Positions 29,493 to 38,860 are shown, counted from the stretch's first letter. The stretch is 64,000 nucleotides of DNA from UBA8828 sp046315175 (GCA_046315175.1 JBKDBK010000122.1:32894-96893); one strand, 5' to 3'. Notes: a model not told the origin generated them from the letters alone. Numbers and translations: made by a program.

Positions 29493-30325
29493 ACCGGCAC
29501 CGCCTCACGCTCGACCTGCCCGACCGGGCCGGCCTGCTCGCGGAGGTCGCCGCCTGGATCCGCGACCACCTGGGCGACGTCTCCGCCGCCCAGCACCACG
29601 TCGAGGGCGGCCGCCTCTACCTCCGCTTCTGCTTCGGCTCGCCCCGCGACGCCGGGGCGCTGAAGGGCGACCTCGCCAAGCTCGCCGCCGACTTCCGCGC
29701 CCACGCCCGCCTCGCGGACCCCGAACGGCCCGCCCGCGTCGTCGTCCTCGTCTCCAAGGAAGGCCACTGCCTCTACGACCTCCTCGCCCGCCAGGCCGAC
29801 CGGGACTTCCCCTTTGTCATCCCCTGCGTCATCTCCAACCACGAGACCCACCGAAGGGTCGTCGAGGCCCACGGCATCCCCTTCCACCATGTGCCGGTCT
29901 CGCCCGAGACCAAGCCCGCCGCGATGGAGCGCGTCCGCGCCCTCTTCGCCGAGTCCAAGGGCGACTGGATGGTCCTCGCCCGCTACATGCAGGTGCTCGA
30001 CGCGCCCACCTGCGAGGCGCTGGCCGGGCGCATCCTCAACATCCACCACGCCTTCCTACCCTCCTTCCCCGGAGCCAAGCCCTACCACCAGGCCCACGCC
30101 AAGGGCGTCAAGCTCGTCGGCGCCACCTGCCACTTCGTCACCGCCGACCTGGACGCCGGCCCCATTGTCGAGCAGGACGTGATCCGCGTCGACCACGCGG
30201 ACAGCCCCGAGGCCATGGCCCGGCGCGGGCGCGACATCGAGGTCACCGTCCTCGCGCGCGGGCTCCGCAGCGCCGTCGAGGACCGCGTCTTCCTCGCCGG
30301 CCAGCGCACCGTCGTCTTCCGCTGA
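29489..30325 (+). CDS. purU: Formyltetrahydrofolate deformylase
   Basis: The 278-residue enzyme hydrolyses 10-formyl-THF to formate and THF, and so balances one-carbon pools. An ACT-like N-terminal domain (LTLDLPDRAGLLAEVA) is followed by a formyltransferase-type domain. Visible blocks are VLVSKEGHCLYDLL, FVIPCVISNH, LARYMQVL and NIHHAFLPSFPGAKPYHQA, then the catalytic aspartate region GPIVEQDV. The GTG start overlaps the preceding stop codon (GTGA), so it is coupled to the peptidase gene. Confidence 0.93.
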   Translation: MNRHRLTLDLPDRAGLLAEVAAWIRDHLGDVSAAQHHVEGGRLYLRFCFGSPRDAGALKGDLAKLAADFRAHARLADPERPARVVVLVSKEGHCLYDLLARQADRDFPFVIPCVISNHETHRRVVEAHGIPFHHVPVSPETKPAAMERVRALFAESKGDWMVLARYMQVLDAPTCEALAGRILNIHHAFLPSFPGAKPYHQAHAKGVKLVGATCHFVTADLDAGPIVEQDVIRVDHADSPEAMARRGRDIEVTVLARGLRSAVEDRVFLAGQRTVVFR

Positions 30326-30350
30326 GGAACCCCGCCGGCCCGGCGGTGTC
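30326..30350 (+). promoter_or_regulatory. ECF-like promoter motif, site 2
   Basis: GGAACC begins right after the purU stop codon, then 13 bases and GGTGTC, with 9 bases to the ATG at 30360. A GGAGG ribosome site lies within those 9 bases. Confidence 0.55.
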
Positions 30351-30359
30351 TCGTGGAGG

Positions 30360-31613
30360 ATGCGCCCGACCCGCAGGGAGTTCCTCCGCTCGCTGGCCCT
30401 GGCCGCCTTGGTCGGGGGCGCCTCGCCGCTGCTTGCGCAGCAAGCCACGGCGCCCTCCGCGCCCGATTTCGAGAAGGACCCCCTGCCCGACATCCTCGCC
30501 CCCTACGTGCAGCTGACCCAGGGGGCCGTGTCCACCTGGGTCTGCGTGCCCGCCCGCGCCGCCCGCGAGGTCGTCATCGAGGGCTGGGATCCTGGGAAAA
30601 ATCGCGTCTTCGCGCGCAATCCCGCCGCGGGTCGGCCCATCCGCGGCACGCCCTGGACGATCTGGCACGCGCCCGTCGCCACCAACCAGCCCTACCGCAT
30701 CCTCGTCGACGGCCTCCCCCATGGCGGCCTTCGCCGTCTCCGAGCCGTCGCCTCCGCTGACCGCGCCCGCGTCGCCTTTCTCAACGACCTGCACGACCGC
30801 ACCGGAACCCTCGCCCTCGCCGCCTCGCGCCTCACCCCCGAGAACCACGGGCTGACCGTCCTGCTCGGCGACATCTTCAACGACCCCAGCGGCCGCGACG
30901 GCGCCGAGCGCACCTTCCGCACCCTCCACGCCCTCGCCACCCTCCTCCGCGCCGACGAGGTGCCGATGCTCTACCTGCCGGGTAACCACGACTACCGCGG
31001 CGCCTTCGCCGACCGGGTCGACGACCTCTTCCTCGCGCCCCGGATCCACCCGACCGGCCACGACCCCAAGGGCGGCATCGGCGCCGCCGACCAAGGATGG
31101 GATTTCGGACTCGGCCCGCTCGCCCTCATCGGGGCCGACACCGGGGAGGACTTCGAGAAGCGCCCCGAGGTCTTCCATGTCCTGCGCGAGCGCCAGCTGC
31201 CCGGCCTCAGGTCCGCGCTGGCGAAGGCCAAGGACGCCCCTTGGCGCGTCCTCGCCACCCACATCCCCCTCTTCAACGACAACATCTGGAACTCCGAGCA
31301 CGCCCGGCTCACCTGGACCCCGACCCTCGCCGAGGGCAAGGTCGACCTCGCCCTCGCCGGCCACGACCACCGGTGGAAGATCGTCCCCGCCGGCAAGGAG
31401 CAGGCCATCGCCTTCAAGGCCAGCCCCAAGGACAGCCAGCCGCTCGACCGGGTCGTCCGCTACACCCCGCCCTTCCCCACCGCCATCGGCGGCGGACCCG
31501 ACCCCAAGGCCGCCACCGTCATGCTCCTCGAGGCCACCAGCTCGCGGCTCTCCGTCCGCGTCCTCGCCGCCCTCGACGGGAAGGAGTTGACCCGCCTCGA
31601 CCTGGCACGATGA
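30360..31613 (+). CDS. Tat-exported calcineurin-like metallophosphoesterase
   Basis: This 417-residue protein starts TRREFLRSLALAALVGG, a twin-arginine signal, so it should be exported folded. A Fn3-like N-terminal domain (about 46-120) is followed by the phosphoesterase core. Metal ligands are NDLHD (Asp143, His145), GD at 170-171, GNHD at 208-211, ATHIPLF and AGHDHRW. It should hydrolyse phosphomonoesters or diesters outside the cytoplasm. tatC is also in the window, at 50490. The stop codon overlaps the start of the next gene (ATGA), which makes a two-gene unit under the ECF-like motif. Confidence 0.9.
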   Translation: MRPTRREFLRSLALAALVGGASPLLAQQATAPSAPDFEKDPLPDILAPYVQLTQGAVSTWVCVPARAAREVVIEGWDPGKNRVFARNPAAGRPIRGTPWTIWHAPVATNQPYRILVDGLPHGGLRRLRAVASADRARVAFLNDLHDRTGTLALAASRLTPENHGLTVLLGDIFNDPSGRDGAERTFRTLHALATLLRADEVPMLYLPGNHDYRGAFADRVDDLFLAPRIHPTGHDPKGGIGAADQGWDFGLGPLALIGADTGEDFEKRPEVFHVLRERQLPGLRSALAKAKDAPWRVLATHIPLFNDNIWNSEHARLTWTPTLAEGKVDLALAGHDHRWKIVPAGKEQAIAFKASPKDSQPLDRVVRYTPPFPTAIGGGPDPKAATVMLLEATSSRLSVRVLAALDGKELTRLDLAR

Positions 31614-33052
31614 ACCCTCTTCCCTCCATGAGCCGCCTCCTCGCCCTCCTCGCCCTCGCCGCCACCGCGCTCGCGCAGCCGGTGCCCGAGGCCATCGCGC
31701 CCACCGCGGCCAAGCCCCACGCCCAACCCGAGCAGGCCGAGCGCGGACTCCTGCACCAATCCATCCGCGCCTACAAGAACCGCGCCCCGGGCACCTTCGG
31801 CGCCCATCCCGCCGCCGCGGCGTTCCCGGGCGCGGTCACCTCCCCCGAGCGCGTCGAGCGAGCCGTCGCCTACGACCCGAACCGCATCCACCGCTGGGAC
31901 ACGCGGGCCGGCAACGCGCCCAACCTGGCCACCGGCCCCGAGTCCTGGCAGGACACCGGCCTCTACGCCGCGCCCGGCGAGGTGGTCCGCGTCACCGCCG
32001 ACACGCTTCCCGCCGGCCGGACCGTGCACATCGTCATCGGCTGCCACCGGGATGTCCTCCTGAGGCTCGACAGCTGGAAGCGCTTCCCCGTCATCACCCG
32101 GACCTTCGAGCTCCGCGCCGGCGAGAACGCCGTGGCCAACGCCTTCGGCGGCCCCATCTTCATCCAGGTCAAGGGCGAGCCCGCGGAAACCTCCTCCGCC
32201 GCGGCCTCGCTGCGCTTCGCCAACGCCGTCGCCGCGCCCATGTTCACGCTCGGCAAGGACACCGCCGAGACCTGGGCCAAGTCGCTCGCCCACCCCGCCC
32301 CCTGGGCCGTTCTCGCCGGCAAGCGCGTCGTCCTGCACGTCCAGTCGTCGGCGGCGGCCAAGGTCAAGGACCCCGTGGCCCTCATGCAGTGGTGGGACCG
32401 CGTCCTCGAGGTCCAGGACGACCTCGTCGCCCTCGAGCGCAAGGCGCCCGAGCGCATCGTGCCCGACATCCAGATCTCCGCCGGATGGATGCACTCCGGC
32501 TACCCGTTCATGTGCCACCTCCAGCCCTCGCAGGGCCACATGCTCGACCTGCAGCGCCTCTCGACCAAGGGGGACTGGGGCTTCTTCCACGAGCTCGGCC
32601 ACAACCACCAGCGGCGCGACTGGACCTTCCCCGGCCAGACCGAGGTGACCGTCAACTTCTTCTCCCTGCTGTGCATGGAGAGGGTCGTCGGCCTCCCCTT
32701 CGGGCAGGGCCACGGGTCGATCAAGGACCTCGACGGGCTCCTCCGCCGCCGCTTCGCCACCCCTCCCGACATGGGCCCCTTCGAGCAGCTCGCTCCCTTC
32801 ATCGCCCTTGTCCGCGCCCACACGTGGGAACCCCTGCGCCAAACCCTCCGCTCCTACAAGGACTCCCCCAGCGCCGCCGCCGGCGCCAAGGACACCCCCG
32901 CCCAGCAGAACCTCTTCGTCCTTCGCTACGGCCGGTTCGCGAAGTCGGATGTCAGCGCCTTCTTCGAGCGCATGGGCTACCCGGTGACGGCGGAGACCAA
33001 GGCCGCCCTCGCCGCCTACCCTCGCTTCGAGCTCCCCGAGCCGACGCGCTGA
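31610..33052 (+). CDS. Secreted M60-type zinc metallopeptidase
   Basis: The 480-residue paralogue of the 27357 product has a signal peptide (MSRLLALLALAATALA after a six-residue lead) and no membrane anchor. HELGH (327-331) and Glu345 give the same HExxHx(13)E zinc site, and GWMHSGYPFMCHL also matches the paralogue. It lacks the coiled-coil insert. It should act on glycoproteins outside the cytoplasm. The ATG at 31610 overlaps the phosphoesterase stop codon; an ATG at 31628 is an alternative. Confidence 0.87.
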   Translation: MNPLPSMSRLLALLALAATALAQPVPEAIAPTAAKPHAQPEQAERGLLHQSIRAYKNRAPGTFGAHPAAAAFPGAVTSPERVERAVAYDPNRIHRWDTRAGNAPNLATGPESWQDTGLYAAPGEVVRVTADTLPAGRTVHIVIGCHRDVLLRLDSWKRFPVITRTFELRAGENAVANAFGGPIFIQVKGEPAETSSAAASLRFANAVAAPMFTLGKDTAETWAKSLAHPAPWAVLAGKRVVLHVQSSAAAKVKDPVALMQWWDRVLEVQDDLVALERKAPERIVPDIQISAGWMHSGYPFMCHLQPSQGHMLDLQRLSTKGDWGFFHELGHNHQRRDWTFPGQTEVTVNFFSLLCMERVVGLPFGQGHGSIKDLDGLLRRRFATPPDMGPFEQLAPFIALVRAHTWEPLRQTLRSYKDSPSAAAGAKDTPAQQNLFVLRYGRFAKSDVSAFFERMGYPVTAETKAALAAYPRFELPEPTR

Positions 33053-33098
33053 GTCGCTTCTGCCTCGCCCGCAGGGGGTTTCGCGCCCTAGTCTGCGC

Positions 33099-33116
33099 GG
33101 GTCGCCAAGGCGACCC
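33099..33116. promoter_or_regulatory. Perfect inverted repeat before pta
   Basis: GGGTCGCC, AA and GGCGACCC form an 8-bp perfect palindrome, 9 bases before the pta ATG and just after a TAGTCT box (33089-33094). It resembles the repeat at 4889. Confidence 0.45.
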
Positions 33117-33125
33117 ACGCCGACC

Positions 33126-34181
33126 ATGAGCCTCATTTCCCGCCTCTCCGCCCGCCTCCAGAACCACCCCAAGCGCGTCGTCTTCACCGAGGGCGCCGAC
33201 CCGCGCATCATCCAGGCCGCCCGGCAGTTCGCGACCAAGAAGCTGGGCGTGCCCATCCTGCTCGGCGACCGCCAGCGCATCAAGATCAACGCCGCCCGGC
33301 TCAACATCCCCCTCGAGGGCATCCGCCTCCTGGAGCCCGAGCGGGCCGACGAGGCCAAGGCCTACGCCGACAAGCTCGCGTCCATCCAGCGCTACGGCCA
33401 GAGCAACCTGTCGGGCGACCCGGCGGAGCTCGCCGCCAACCCCAACTACTTCGGCTGCATGATGGTCGCCTCGGCCGCGGCCGACGCCATCGTCACCGGC
33501 GCGACGGGCAGCGCGGCCTCGGGCCTCCGGGCCATGCTCCAGACCCTGCCGCGCCAGGAGGGCGTCCGCACCGTCTCCTCCATGCTCATCCTTGAGTCGG
33601 AGGACAACGCCAAGCTCGGCGCCCAGGGCGTGCTCTTCCTCGCCGACTGCGCGGTCGTGCCCGAGCCGACACCCGAGCAGCTGGCCGACATCGCCGTGAC
33701 CACCGCCGGTCTCGCGGCCCACCTCACCGACCAGCTCCCGCGGGTCGCCCTGCTCGGCTACAGCACCCACGCCCCCAGCAGCCGCATCCCCTCCATCCAG
33801 CGCATCAAGGCCGCGGTCGAGATCGCCCGCCGGCGCGCCGGCGAGCTCGGCATCAAGGCGGAGGTCGACGGCGAGCTGCAGGCCGACGCCGCCCTCGACG
33901 CCTTCACCGCCGAGGCCAAGGGCATCGAGGGCCCGGTCGCCGGCCGCGCCAACGTCCTCGTCTTCCCCGACCTCAACTCGGGCAACATCGCCTCCAAGAT
34001 GGTCCAGATCGTCGCCGGAATCCCCGCCTACGGCCAGATCCTCACCGGGCTCGAGCGCCCCGCCGCCGAGATCTCGCGCGGGGCCTCCGCGCACGACATC
34101 CTGGGCACCGCCGTCATCGTCGCCGCCCAGGCCGTCGACCGACGGTACCTCTACCCGGTCGTCCGCCAGCCCGGCGCCTGA
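33126..34181 (+). CDS. pta: Phosphate acetyltransferase (catalytic-domain form)
   Basis: The 351-residue PTA_PTB protein interconverts acetyl-CoA and acetyl phosphate. It is the short form, with only the catalytic domain. Blocks include KRVVFTEGADPRII, DAIVTGATGSAASGLRAML, GVLFLADCAVVPEP, LGYSTHAPSS, VDGELQADAALD and VFPDLNSGNIASKMVQ. The gene right after it encodes the N-terminal domains that E. coli Pta has in the same chain. ackA is not in the window. Confidence 0.94.
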   Translation: MSLISRLSARLQNHPKRVVFTEGADPRIIQAARQFATKKLGVPILLGDRQRIKINAARLNIPLEGIRLLEPERADEAKAYADKLASIQRYGQSNLSGDPAELAANPNYFGCMMVASAAADAIVTGATGSAASGLRAMLQTLPRQEGVRTVSSMLILESEDNAKLGAQGVLFLADCAVVPEPTPEQLADIAVTTAGLAAHLTDQLPRVALLGYSTHAPSSRIPSIQRIKAAVEIARRRAGELGIKAEVDGELQADAALDAFTAEAKGIEGPVAGRANVLVFPDLNSGNIASKMVQIVAGIPAYGQILTGLERPAAEISRGASAHDILGTAVIVAAQAVDRRYLYPVVRQPGA

Positions 34182-34183
34182 GC

Positions 34184-35341
34184 ATGGCCATCTCCGGGCG
34201 CAGCCGCTTCGGCCAGGACACCCCGGGCCTGCTCTCCCGGCCGCTCAACCGGACGACGCCGCGCATCTTCGTGGCGGCCCCCCGGATGAACGACGGCCCG
34301 ACCACCACCTGCCTCGGCCTCACCGCCGCCCTGCGGGCGCGGGGCCTCAGGGTCGGCTACATCAAGCCCATCGCCCAGCGCATCGTCCAGTCGGGCGACG
34401 ACCAGGTCGACGAGGACACCCTCCTCCTCAACTCCCTGTTCAGCCTCGACATCCCCATGGCCGCCATGTCGCCCGTCGCCATCGGGCCCGACTTCACGCG
34501 GCAGTTCCTCGAGGACCCCGCCGCCAACGGCCCCGTCCTCCTCGACCGCATCTGCCGCGCCTTCGACCGCGCCGCCTACGACAAGGACATCATCGTGGTC
34601 GAGGGCTCGGGCCACGCCGGCGTCGGCTCGGTCTTCGGCGCCTCCAACGCCGACAACGCCCGCATGCTCGGCTGCCGCGTCGTCATGGTCGCCGCGGGCG
34701 GCATCGGCAAGCCGGTCGACGAGCTCGCCATCAACCAGGCCCTCTTCCGCCAGGCCGGCGTCGAGGTCGTCGGCGCCATCCTCAACAAGGTGCAAGCCGA
34801 CAAGCTCGACTTCATCCGCGACTACGCCGGGCGCGGCCTCCGCCGCCTCAACCTGCCCGTCCTCGGCGTCCTCCCCCTCCGCGAGAACCTCGCCTACCCC
34901 AACCTCAGCCAGGTGGCCGAGGAGACCCACGCCCGCTGGCTCCACCGGCCCCGCGGCAACCGGCGCGTCCGCCGCGTCATCATGGGCGCGATGTCCGCCC
35001 GCCGCTCCGCCGAGTACCTCAACAAGCCGGGCACCCTCCTCATCGTCTCCGGCGACCGCGAGAAGCTCCTCGGGGCGCTCGCCACACCCGAGGCCGCCAA
35101 GTCCCTCGCCGGCATCCTCCTCTCCAACGGCCTCCTCCCGCCCGAGCCCATCGTCGCCGCGCTGACGGCGGCCGGCATCCCCCTACTCGCCGTCGAGACG
35201 GAGGCCTTCGCCGTCACCGCCCGCATCAACAACATGACGGTCAAGACCCAGGCGGAGGACGACGACAAGATTCCCCTCATCCGCGAGCTCGTCGCCAACC
35301 ACGTCGACCTCGACGCCATCCTCGCCGCCGCCAAGGCCTGA
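34184..35341 (+). CDS. BioD-like plus DRTGG domain protein, partner of Pta
   Basis: This 385-residue protein matches the N-terminal half of long Pta enzymes. It has an AAA/BioD-like domain (about 1-215) and a DRTGG domain (about 220-385, with GAMSARRSAEYL and VSGDREKLLGAL). The P-loop equivalent reads APRMNDGPTTT and lacks the Walker lysine, as in E. coli Pta. It lies 2 bases after pta, so the two are almost certainly co-translated. A regulatory or structural role for the phosphotransacetylase is likely; that is inference from domain order elsewhere. Confidence 0.85.
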   Translation: MAISGRSRFGQDTPGLLSRPLNRTTPRIFVAAPRMNDGPTTTCLGLTAALRARGLRVGYIKPIAQRIVQSGDDQVDEDTLLLNSLFSLDIPMAAMSPVAIGPDFTRQFLEDPAANGPVLLDRICRAFDRAAYDKDIIVVEGSGHAGVGSVFGASNADNARMLGCRVVMVAAGGIGKPVDELAINQALFRQAGVEVVGAILNKVQADKLDFIRDYAGRGLRRLNLPVLGVLPLRENLAYPNLSQVAEETHARWLHRPRGNRRVRRVIMGAMSARRSAEYLNKPGTLLIVSGDREKLLGALATPEAAKSLAGILLSNGLLPPEPIVAALTAAGIPLLAVETEAFAVTARINNMTVKTQAEDDDKIPLIRELVANHVDLDAILAAAKA

Positions 35342-35414
35342 GGAATCCCACCCGGGGCGCGAACCCCAGCCGGGCGGGATTGGAGCCGGCCAGCCCGGCC
35401 GCTTCCCTCGGCCC

Positions 35415-36944
35415 ATGCTCGCCATCATCCGATCCGGGGCCCTCGTGGGGGTCGAGGCCGTGCCCGTCGACATCGAGGTCAACACGGGCGAGATCGGCGA
35501 GTTCGGTCTCTTCATCGTCGGCCTCCCCGACACGGCGGTGAAGGAGTCCGAGGACCGCGTCCTCTCCGCCATGGCCAACACCGGCCTCTCCCGCCCGGAG
35601 ACCCACACCACCGTCAACCTCGCCCCCGGCGACCTGCGCAAGGAAGGCGCCCTCTACGACCTGCCCATCGCCATCGCCCTGACCGGGGCCCTCGGCAGGC
35701 TCGACCTCGCCCGCTGCGACGGGATGGTTCTCGCGGGCGAGCTCAGCCTCTCCGGGGCTGTCCGACCCGTCCGCGGGGGCGTCGCCCTCGCCCTCATGGC
35801 GCGCCGGCTCGGCCTGCGCGGGCTGCTGCTGCCGACCGCGTCCGCGGAGGAGGCCGCCCTGGTCGAGGGCGTCGAGGTGCGCGGCGTGCGCTCGCTCGAC
35901 GAGGCGGTCCGCTTCCTCACCGGCGAGCTCAGCCTGGCGCCGCTTCGCCCCGAGGACAGCCCCTTCCGGCGCCGCGCCCCTCCCCCGGACGTGGATTTCG
36001 AGGAGGTCAAGGGCCAGCAGGCCGTGCGCCGCGCCACCGAGGTCGCGGTGGCCGGCGGCCACAACCTCCTCCTCATCGGCCCGCCCGGCTCCGGCAAGTC
36101 GCTCATCGCCCGCCGCATCCCGACCCTGCTCCCCGAGCCCACGGCGGAGGAGTTCCTCGAGATCCTCGCCATCGCCTCCGCCGCGGGCCTGCAGGAAGGC
36201 GGCATCGAGCGCGGCTGGCGCCGCCCCTTCCGAGCCCCGCACCACACCATCAGCGACGTCGGCCTGATCGGCGGCGGCAGCATGCCCGGCCCGGGCGAGG
36301 TCTCCCTCGCCCACCGCGGCGTGCTTTTCCTCGACGAGCTGCCTGAGTTCCGCCGCTCGGCGCTCGAGGTCCTTCGCCAGCCGCTGGAGGACGGCCACGT
36401 CACCGTCTCCCGCGCCTCGGCCAAGGTCACGCTGCCCGCCCGCCTGATGCTCGTCGCCGCCATGAACCCCTGCCCCTGCGGCCATCTCGGCGACCGCCTG
36501 CGCGAATGCCGCTGCACGCCGGCTGCCGTCCAGCGCTACCGGGGGCGCATCTCGGGGCCCTTGCTCGACCGGGTCGACATCCAGGTCGAGGCGCCCGCCC
36601 TCGGCATCGACGAGCTGCGCTCCGCGCGCCCCGGAGAAAGCTCAGCCGCCATGCGGGCCCGGGTCGAGGCGGCGCGGGAGGCCCAGCGTCGGCGCTTCGG
36701 CGGCCGCGTCGGCGCCTGCAACGCCGCCATGGGCCCTTCGGACCTGCGGGCCCACGCCGCGCTCGAGCGCGCCCAAGGCGACCTCCTCCAGCAGGCCATG
36801 GAGCGCCTCGGCCTATCCGCGCGGGCCTACGACCGCGTGCTCAAGGTCGCCCGCACCATCGCAGACCTGGCCGGGGCCGACCGCATCGCGACCGCCCACC
36901 TCCTCGAGGCCATCCATTACCGCAGCCTCGACCGGCGGGGATGA
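35415..36944 (+). CDS. YifB/ComM-type AAA ATPase (Mg chelatase-like)
   Basis: The 509-residue protein begins MLAIIRSGALVGVEAVPVDI and has the three usual parts: a Lon-protease-like N-domain (1-170), an Mg-chelatase AAA core and a C-terminal helical domain. Walker A is GPPGSGKS (about 222-229) and Walker B is LFLDELPEF. The Cys-rich MNPCPCGHLGDRLRECRC is typical. ComM homologues are hexameric helicases that help branch migration during natural transformation. No competence gene is adjacent. Confidence 0.92.
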   Translation: MLAIIRSGALVGVEAVPVDIEVNTGEIGEFGLFIVGLPDTAVKESEDRVLSAMANTGLSRPETHTTVNLAPGDLRKEGALYDLPIAIALTGALGRLDLARCDGMVLAGELSLSGAVRPVRGGVALALMARRLGLRGLLLPTASAEEAALVEGVEVRGVRSLDEAVRFLTGELSLAPLRPEDSPFRRRAPPPDVDFEEVKGQQAVRRATEVAVAGGHNLLLIGPPGSGKSLIARRIPTLLPEPTAEEFLEILAIASAAGLQEGGIERGWRRPFRAPHHTISDVGLIGGGSMPGPGEVSLAHRGVLFLDELPEFRRSALEVLRQPLEDGHVTVSRASAKVTLPARLMLVAAMNPCPCGHLGDRLRECRCTPAAVQRYRGRISGPLLDRVDIQVEAPALGIDELRSARPGESSAAMRARVEAAREAQRRRFGGRVGACNAAMGPSDLRAHAALERAQGDLLQQAMERLGLSARAYDRVLKVARTIADLAGADRIATAHLLEAIHYRSLDRRG

Positions 36945-36973
36945 GGCAAGGCGAATGAACCAGGGATTGCCAT

Positions 36974-36998
36974 GGAGCCCGGGTCTCGCCGAGGTGTC
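36974..36998 (+). promoter_or_regulatory. ECF-like promoter motif, site 3
   Basis: GGAGCC, 13 bases and GGTGTC, with 8 bases to the ATG at 37007. From GGTGTC through the start codon it is identical to site 1. Confidence 0.5.
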
Positions 36999-37006
36999 CC
37001 ATCCCC

Positions 37007-38857
37007 ATGCGACTCGTCGCCCTCGCCTGCCTCCTAGCCTCCCCCCTCGCCGCCGCCGACCGGCCGCCGCTCCTGCCGATGCCCGTCGAGATCGCCTGGG
37101 GAGCCGGCGAGATTGACGCCGCCGAGGCCCGGGTTGTCGTCAAGCCGGGGTCCGTCGCGGCTCCCACCTGCGCCGACGAGGCTTATGAACTCGAGGTCTC
37201 GCCCGCGACAGGCATCCGCATTCGCGCCAACACCGAGCGTGGCGCCCGCCACGCGCGCGCCACGCTCGCCCAGCTGACCCGCGGCGGCAAGGTGGCCTGC
37301 GCCTCCATCCGCGACTGGCCGGCCTTCCCGATCCGGGGGGTGATGCACGACGTCGGACGCAATTTCCAGTCGCTCGCGATGGTCAAGCGGCAGGTCGACC
37401 TGATGGCCCGGCACAAGCTCAACACCTTCCACTGGCACCTGACCGACTACCACGGCTGGCGGGTGGAGACCCGACGCAACCCCGGGCTCAACGACCCGAA
37501 GTCCCGCGACCGCAAGCCGCTCGGGCAGTACAGCTGGGACGAGGTCCGCCAGCTCGTCGCCTTCGCCGCGGCGCGCGGCGTCGAGGTCATCCCCGAGATG
37601 GACATGCCCGGCCACTCCACCTACTTCCGCAAGGGCCTCGGGTTCGACATGCAGACGCCCGAGGGCGTGGCCGTGCTCAAGGGCGAGATCGACGACTGGG
37701 TGCGGCTCTTCCCCGGGAAGTACTTCCACCTGGGCTCCGACGAGGTGGCCATCCGCATGAAATCCTTCCTGCCCGAGATGGTCGGGCACGTCCGATCCCA
37801 CAACCGCATCCCCGTGCTCTGGAAGCCGGGAGGGGGCGTGCCCGGGGACGACATCGTCTACCAGCTCTGGGCCAAGGACCAGCCGCACAAAGGCAAACCC
37901 TTCATCGACTCGCGCTACGTCTACACCAACCACATGGACCCCTCCGAGGCGCCCAGCCAGATGTTCGTGCAGCTGGCCGGCCGCCCGTCGACCGACGGCA
38001 AGGCCCTCGGCGCCATCCTCTGCCACTGGCCCGACCACGTCATCGAGAACGAGGCCCTCACCAACCGCATATCCCCCACCTGGCCCGTGACCGTCGCCTT
38101 CGCCGAATCCGCCTGGCGCGGCGTGCCCAAGGACCGCAAGGACCTCTACGCCAAGGCCCCGCGGCCCGACCAGCCCGAGCGCGCCGCCTACCTCGACCTT
38201 GAGCGCCGCATCCACGCCCAGCGAGCGGTCTTCATGGCTGCCGGCGAACCCTTCCCCTTCCTCCGCGGCGCGCACATCCCCTGGCGCATCGCGACCACCG
38301 AACCCGGCGCCGACGGCCCCGCCGATTGGACGACGTCGACCGAGGCCTGGGGCGCGACCGTCTACCTCAACCACCACTGGCACGAGCTCCCCTCCTGGCT
38401 GCCCCTCGCGCCCAAGCCGACCCTCGCCTGGGCCCGCACCCACATCCACAGCGAGCGCGAGCGGGAGGTGGGCCTGGCCATCGGCTTCAACACCCCCTCG
38501 TCCAGCGACACGCCCCGGCCCGAGCACCGCTTCGTCGACGGACAATGGAACCCGCCCGGCTCCGAGGTCCTGCTCAACGGCAAGCCCGTCGCCGCGCCCG
38601 CCAAGTGGGACATGGGGGGCCTTTCCACCAAGGAGCAGGCTTCCACCCCCTGGACCGACGCCTCCTGGTTCAACCGCCCGCCCGCCAAGGTCCGCCTCAA
38701 GGCGGGCTGGAACGAGATCCTCGTGCGCACCCCCTCCCACCTCAACGGCAAGAGGCTGCGCAAGTGGATGTTCACCGTCGTGCCGTGCGAGTGGGACGCC
38801 TCGACCGGGTCCCTCGTGGAGGCGGACGGCCTCCGATTCTCGGCCGAGCCGCGCTGA
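37007..38857 (+). CDS. Exported GH20 family glycosidase with a C-terminal extension
   Basis: The 616-residue protein has a signal peptide (MRLVALACLLASPLAAA), a small GH20b-like domain and the catalytic barrel. Motifs are KLNTFHWHLTDYHGWRVET, PEMDMPGHSTYFRKG and the catalytic pair Asp245-Glu246. These sit in HLGSDEVA, so the usual GGDE is GSDE. After the barrel, about 230 residues form a beta-rich region that is absent from the GH20 protein at 4949 and could bind substrate. It should act as an exo-hexosaminidase on GlcNAc- or GalNAc-containing glycans. An ECF-like motif precedes it. Confidence 0.87.
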   Translation: MRLVALACLLASPLAAADRPPLLPMPVEIAWGAGEIDAAEARVVVKPGSVAAPTCADEAYELEVSPATGIRIRANTERGARHARATLAQLTRGGKVACASIRDWPAFPIRGVMHDVGRNFQSLAMVKRQVDLMARHKLNTFHWHLTDYHGWRVETRRNPGLNDPKSRDRKPLGQYSWDEVRQLVAFAAARGVEVIPEMDMPGHSTYFRKGLGFDMQTPEGVAVLKGEIDDWVRLFPGKYFHLGSDEVAIRMKSFLPEMVGHVRSHNRIPVLWKPGGGVPGDDIVYQLWAKDQPHKGKPFIDSRYVYTNHMDPSEAPSQMFVQLAGRPSTDGKALGAILCHWPDHVIENEALTNRISPTWPVTVAFAESAWRGVPKDRKDLYAKAPRPDQPERAAYLDLERRIHAQRAVFMAAGEPFPFLRGAHIPWRIATTEPGADGPADWTTSTEAWGATVYLNHHWHELPSWLPLAPKPTLAWARTHIHSEREREVGLAIGFNTPSSSDTPRPEHRFVDGQWNPPGSEVLLNGKPVAAPAKWDMGGLSTKEQASTPWTDASWFNRPPAKVRLKAGWNEILVRTPSHLNGKRLRKWMFTVVPCEWDASTGSLVEADGLRFSAEPR

Positions 38858-38860
38858 GGA

